Source: a virus
Reading direction: 5' to 3' (one strand)
Virus record (IMG/VR): IMGVR_UViG_3300010354_003426
Location: 1 to 20,896 of that record
DNA: 20,896 nucleotides
Part shown: in pieces, positions 20,307 through 20,896 of the stretch
Layout: every line of letters starts with the position of its first letter
How positions within the stretch are numbered: the first letter of the stretch is position 1
Notes under the pieces: generated by a model
The model's database searches: none
What the model saw: the letters and a program-made list of their open reading frames with translations, nothing else
Told to the model about the DNA's origin: nothing
Program-made: the position numbers and the translations under genes

Positions 20307-20502
20307 GCAGTATTCAATATATTTGGAAGAAGATGGTGATAATTTAATATTGCCTCTGCCGGATGATTTATTGGCTGATGCAGGGTGGGCTGCCGGTGAT
20401 GTAATTGTTTGGGATATTCGGCCTGACGGAACTATATTGTTGACAAAGCGGGAAAGATGGTATAAAAAGGCGTGGAATAAATTAAATTCATGGAGAATGT
20501 GA
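20278..20502 (+). CDS. AbrB/SpoVT-like small DNA-binding protein
   Basis: Up to 74 residues (ATG 20278 or 20281; both within the preceding gene). After a short head the sequence KQYSIYLEEDGDNLILPLPDDLLADAGWAAGDVIVWDIRPDGTILLTKR follows the swapped-hairpin AbrB / MazE pattern: 'LP.DLL...GW..GD...W......G...L.KR' (quoted here only as a pattern). Such proteins are common in T4-like phages as stand-alone relatives of transition-state regulators and antitoxins. No toxin gene is adjacent. Start and 29-base overlap are uncertain, since a true start further down would lack an ATG. Confidence 0.7.
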   Translation: MMQGTRQSCKQYSIYLEEDGDNLILPLPDDLLADAGWAAGDVIVWDIRPDGTILLTKRERWYKKAWNKLNSWRM

Positions 20503-20896
20503 ATGGATAATCGTAGAAAATTTCTCAAAGGTCTTGGATTAATTGGTGCATTTGCATCTGGCGCGGCTGCTAGCAGTGTTGTTGCGAATAATATTCCAAT
20601 GGATATTAAACAAGACACGAGTGGTCTTGAGCTAACGGGGAGCCATACTATAGTTTTAACGGCGGATAATGCACCGCCTGCGCCACCTGATGAGCCGATC
20701 CAGTGGCAAGAGAGGATGAGGTTGGGTCCAAACGGGTTTTCTTTTACGCCGTCCGTGGTTGATTATTCATCTGCAATTGTTCCTGTAGCGACGACTGCTA
20801 TTCCGACGTGGTATAGTGTTAAAAACAGTCAGCCGAGTAATAGTGTTAAGTTATCTGTTGGTCGTGATGACAGGTTATGGATTAATGTTGGTGGGA
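20503..20896 (+). CDS. Protein with twin-arginine (Tat) signal, truncated by window end
   Basis: ATG 20503 is directly after the previous stop (TGAATGG) with GGAGAATG upstream. The N-terminus NRRKFLKGLGLIGAFASGAA is a full twin-arginine signal: RRKFLK, hydrophobic core and small residues before VVANN. It is followed by a Pro-rich linker (NAPPAPPDEPIQWQ) and beta-rich sequence (ERMRLGPNGFSFTPSVVDYS ... SVGRDDRLWINVGG) that looks like repeats of a fibre or structural protein. 131 codons are visible and the frame remains open at the window edge. Tat signals in phage genes are unusual; possible reasons are export of a folded protein or a tail-fibre-like component. Function unknown. Confidence 0.7.
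   Translation, partial: MDNRRKFLKGLGLIGAFASGAAASSVVANNIPMDIKQDTSGLELTGSHTIVLTADNAPPAPPDEPIQWQERMRLGPNGFSFTPSVVDYSSAIVPVATTAIPTWYSVKNSQPSNSVKLSVGRDDRLWINVGG

Noticed and set aside
20437-20468. TTGACA-15-TATAAA promoter or T4-late-like TATAAAAA before the Tat gene
   Set aside because: The spacer is 15, the late consensus is not matched (TATAAATA) and the region is coding and AT-rich.
1-20896. tRNA genes, which T4-like phages often carry
   Set aside because: I looked for T-arm-like GGTTCGAATCC patterns and found no convincing cloverleaf; a program such as tRNAscan-SE would settle it.

Overview
The window is a dense, one-directional block of genes from the genome of a large tailed phage. Every supported gene is on the plus strand, most neighbours touch or overlap by 1-40 bases, and the set is that of a T4-like myovirus lineage: a gp61-size primase, a T4 RNase H-type 5' nuclease, class I ribonucleotide reductase NrdA/NrdB, ThyX, and several small proteins that I recognise only as recurrent in T4-like and cyanophage-like genomes. 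Spanin-like lipoproteins, a GH19 endolysin and Sec/Tat-type signal peptides point to a Gram-negative, probably proteobacterial host. No tRNA, rRNA, insertion sequence or CRISPR array was seen.

Layout. (1) 1-2956: lysis and membrane region: the end of an inner-membrane spanin-like protein, two small lipoproteins, a GH19 endolysin and five small membrane or exported proteins, one holin-like and one XhlA-like, closed by a strong hairpin terminator at 2976-3011. (2) 3012-8001: primase, ThyX and NrdA, then a 45-residue basic protein, a conserved protein of unknown function and an FkbM-type methyltransferase. (3) 8011-10051: three envelope-directed genes: PstS phosphate-binding protein, exported Snase-family nuclease and YhhQ-type queuosine-precursor transporter, closed by a terminator. 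(4) 10128-12620: NrdB, a QueC-like PP-loop enzyme, a zinc ribbon, a GIY-YIG nuclease and a small unknown. (5) 12624-13003: a self-contained promoter/helix-turn-helix/terminator unit. (6) 13020-15244: an SH3-barrel (WYL_2-like) small protein, a sugar-nucleotide epimerase and a glycosyltransferase. (7) 15241-18040: a promoter, then the 5' nuclease, a DUF6433-like protein, a basic micro-protein, a Pro/Ala-rich protein, an FmdB-like protein without cysteines, and a PD-(D/E)XK exonuclease. (8) 18060-18481: a second stand-alone promoter/small gene/terminator unit. (9) 18495-20896: short coupled genes leading into an AAA+ ATPase, two small genes including an AbrB-like one, and a truncated gene with a twin-arginine signal.

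How it works together: the core makes deoxynucleotides (NrdA, NrdB, ThyX) and processes DNA (primase, flap/RNA nuclease, MGME1-like exonuclease). The accessory layer appears to bring in or handle phosphate and 7-deazaguanine precursors and to alter sugars. Expression seems to use host-type sigma-70 promoters with a recurrent TTGACT-17-TACATT form. The most distinctive regulatory site is upstream of primase, where promoter, terminator hairpin and Shine-Dalgarno are superimposed. Several genes shorter than 60 codons (6564-6701, 16581-16751, 18495-18635, 18613-18792) were found by direct reading.
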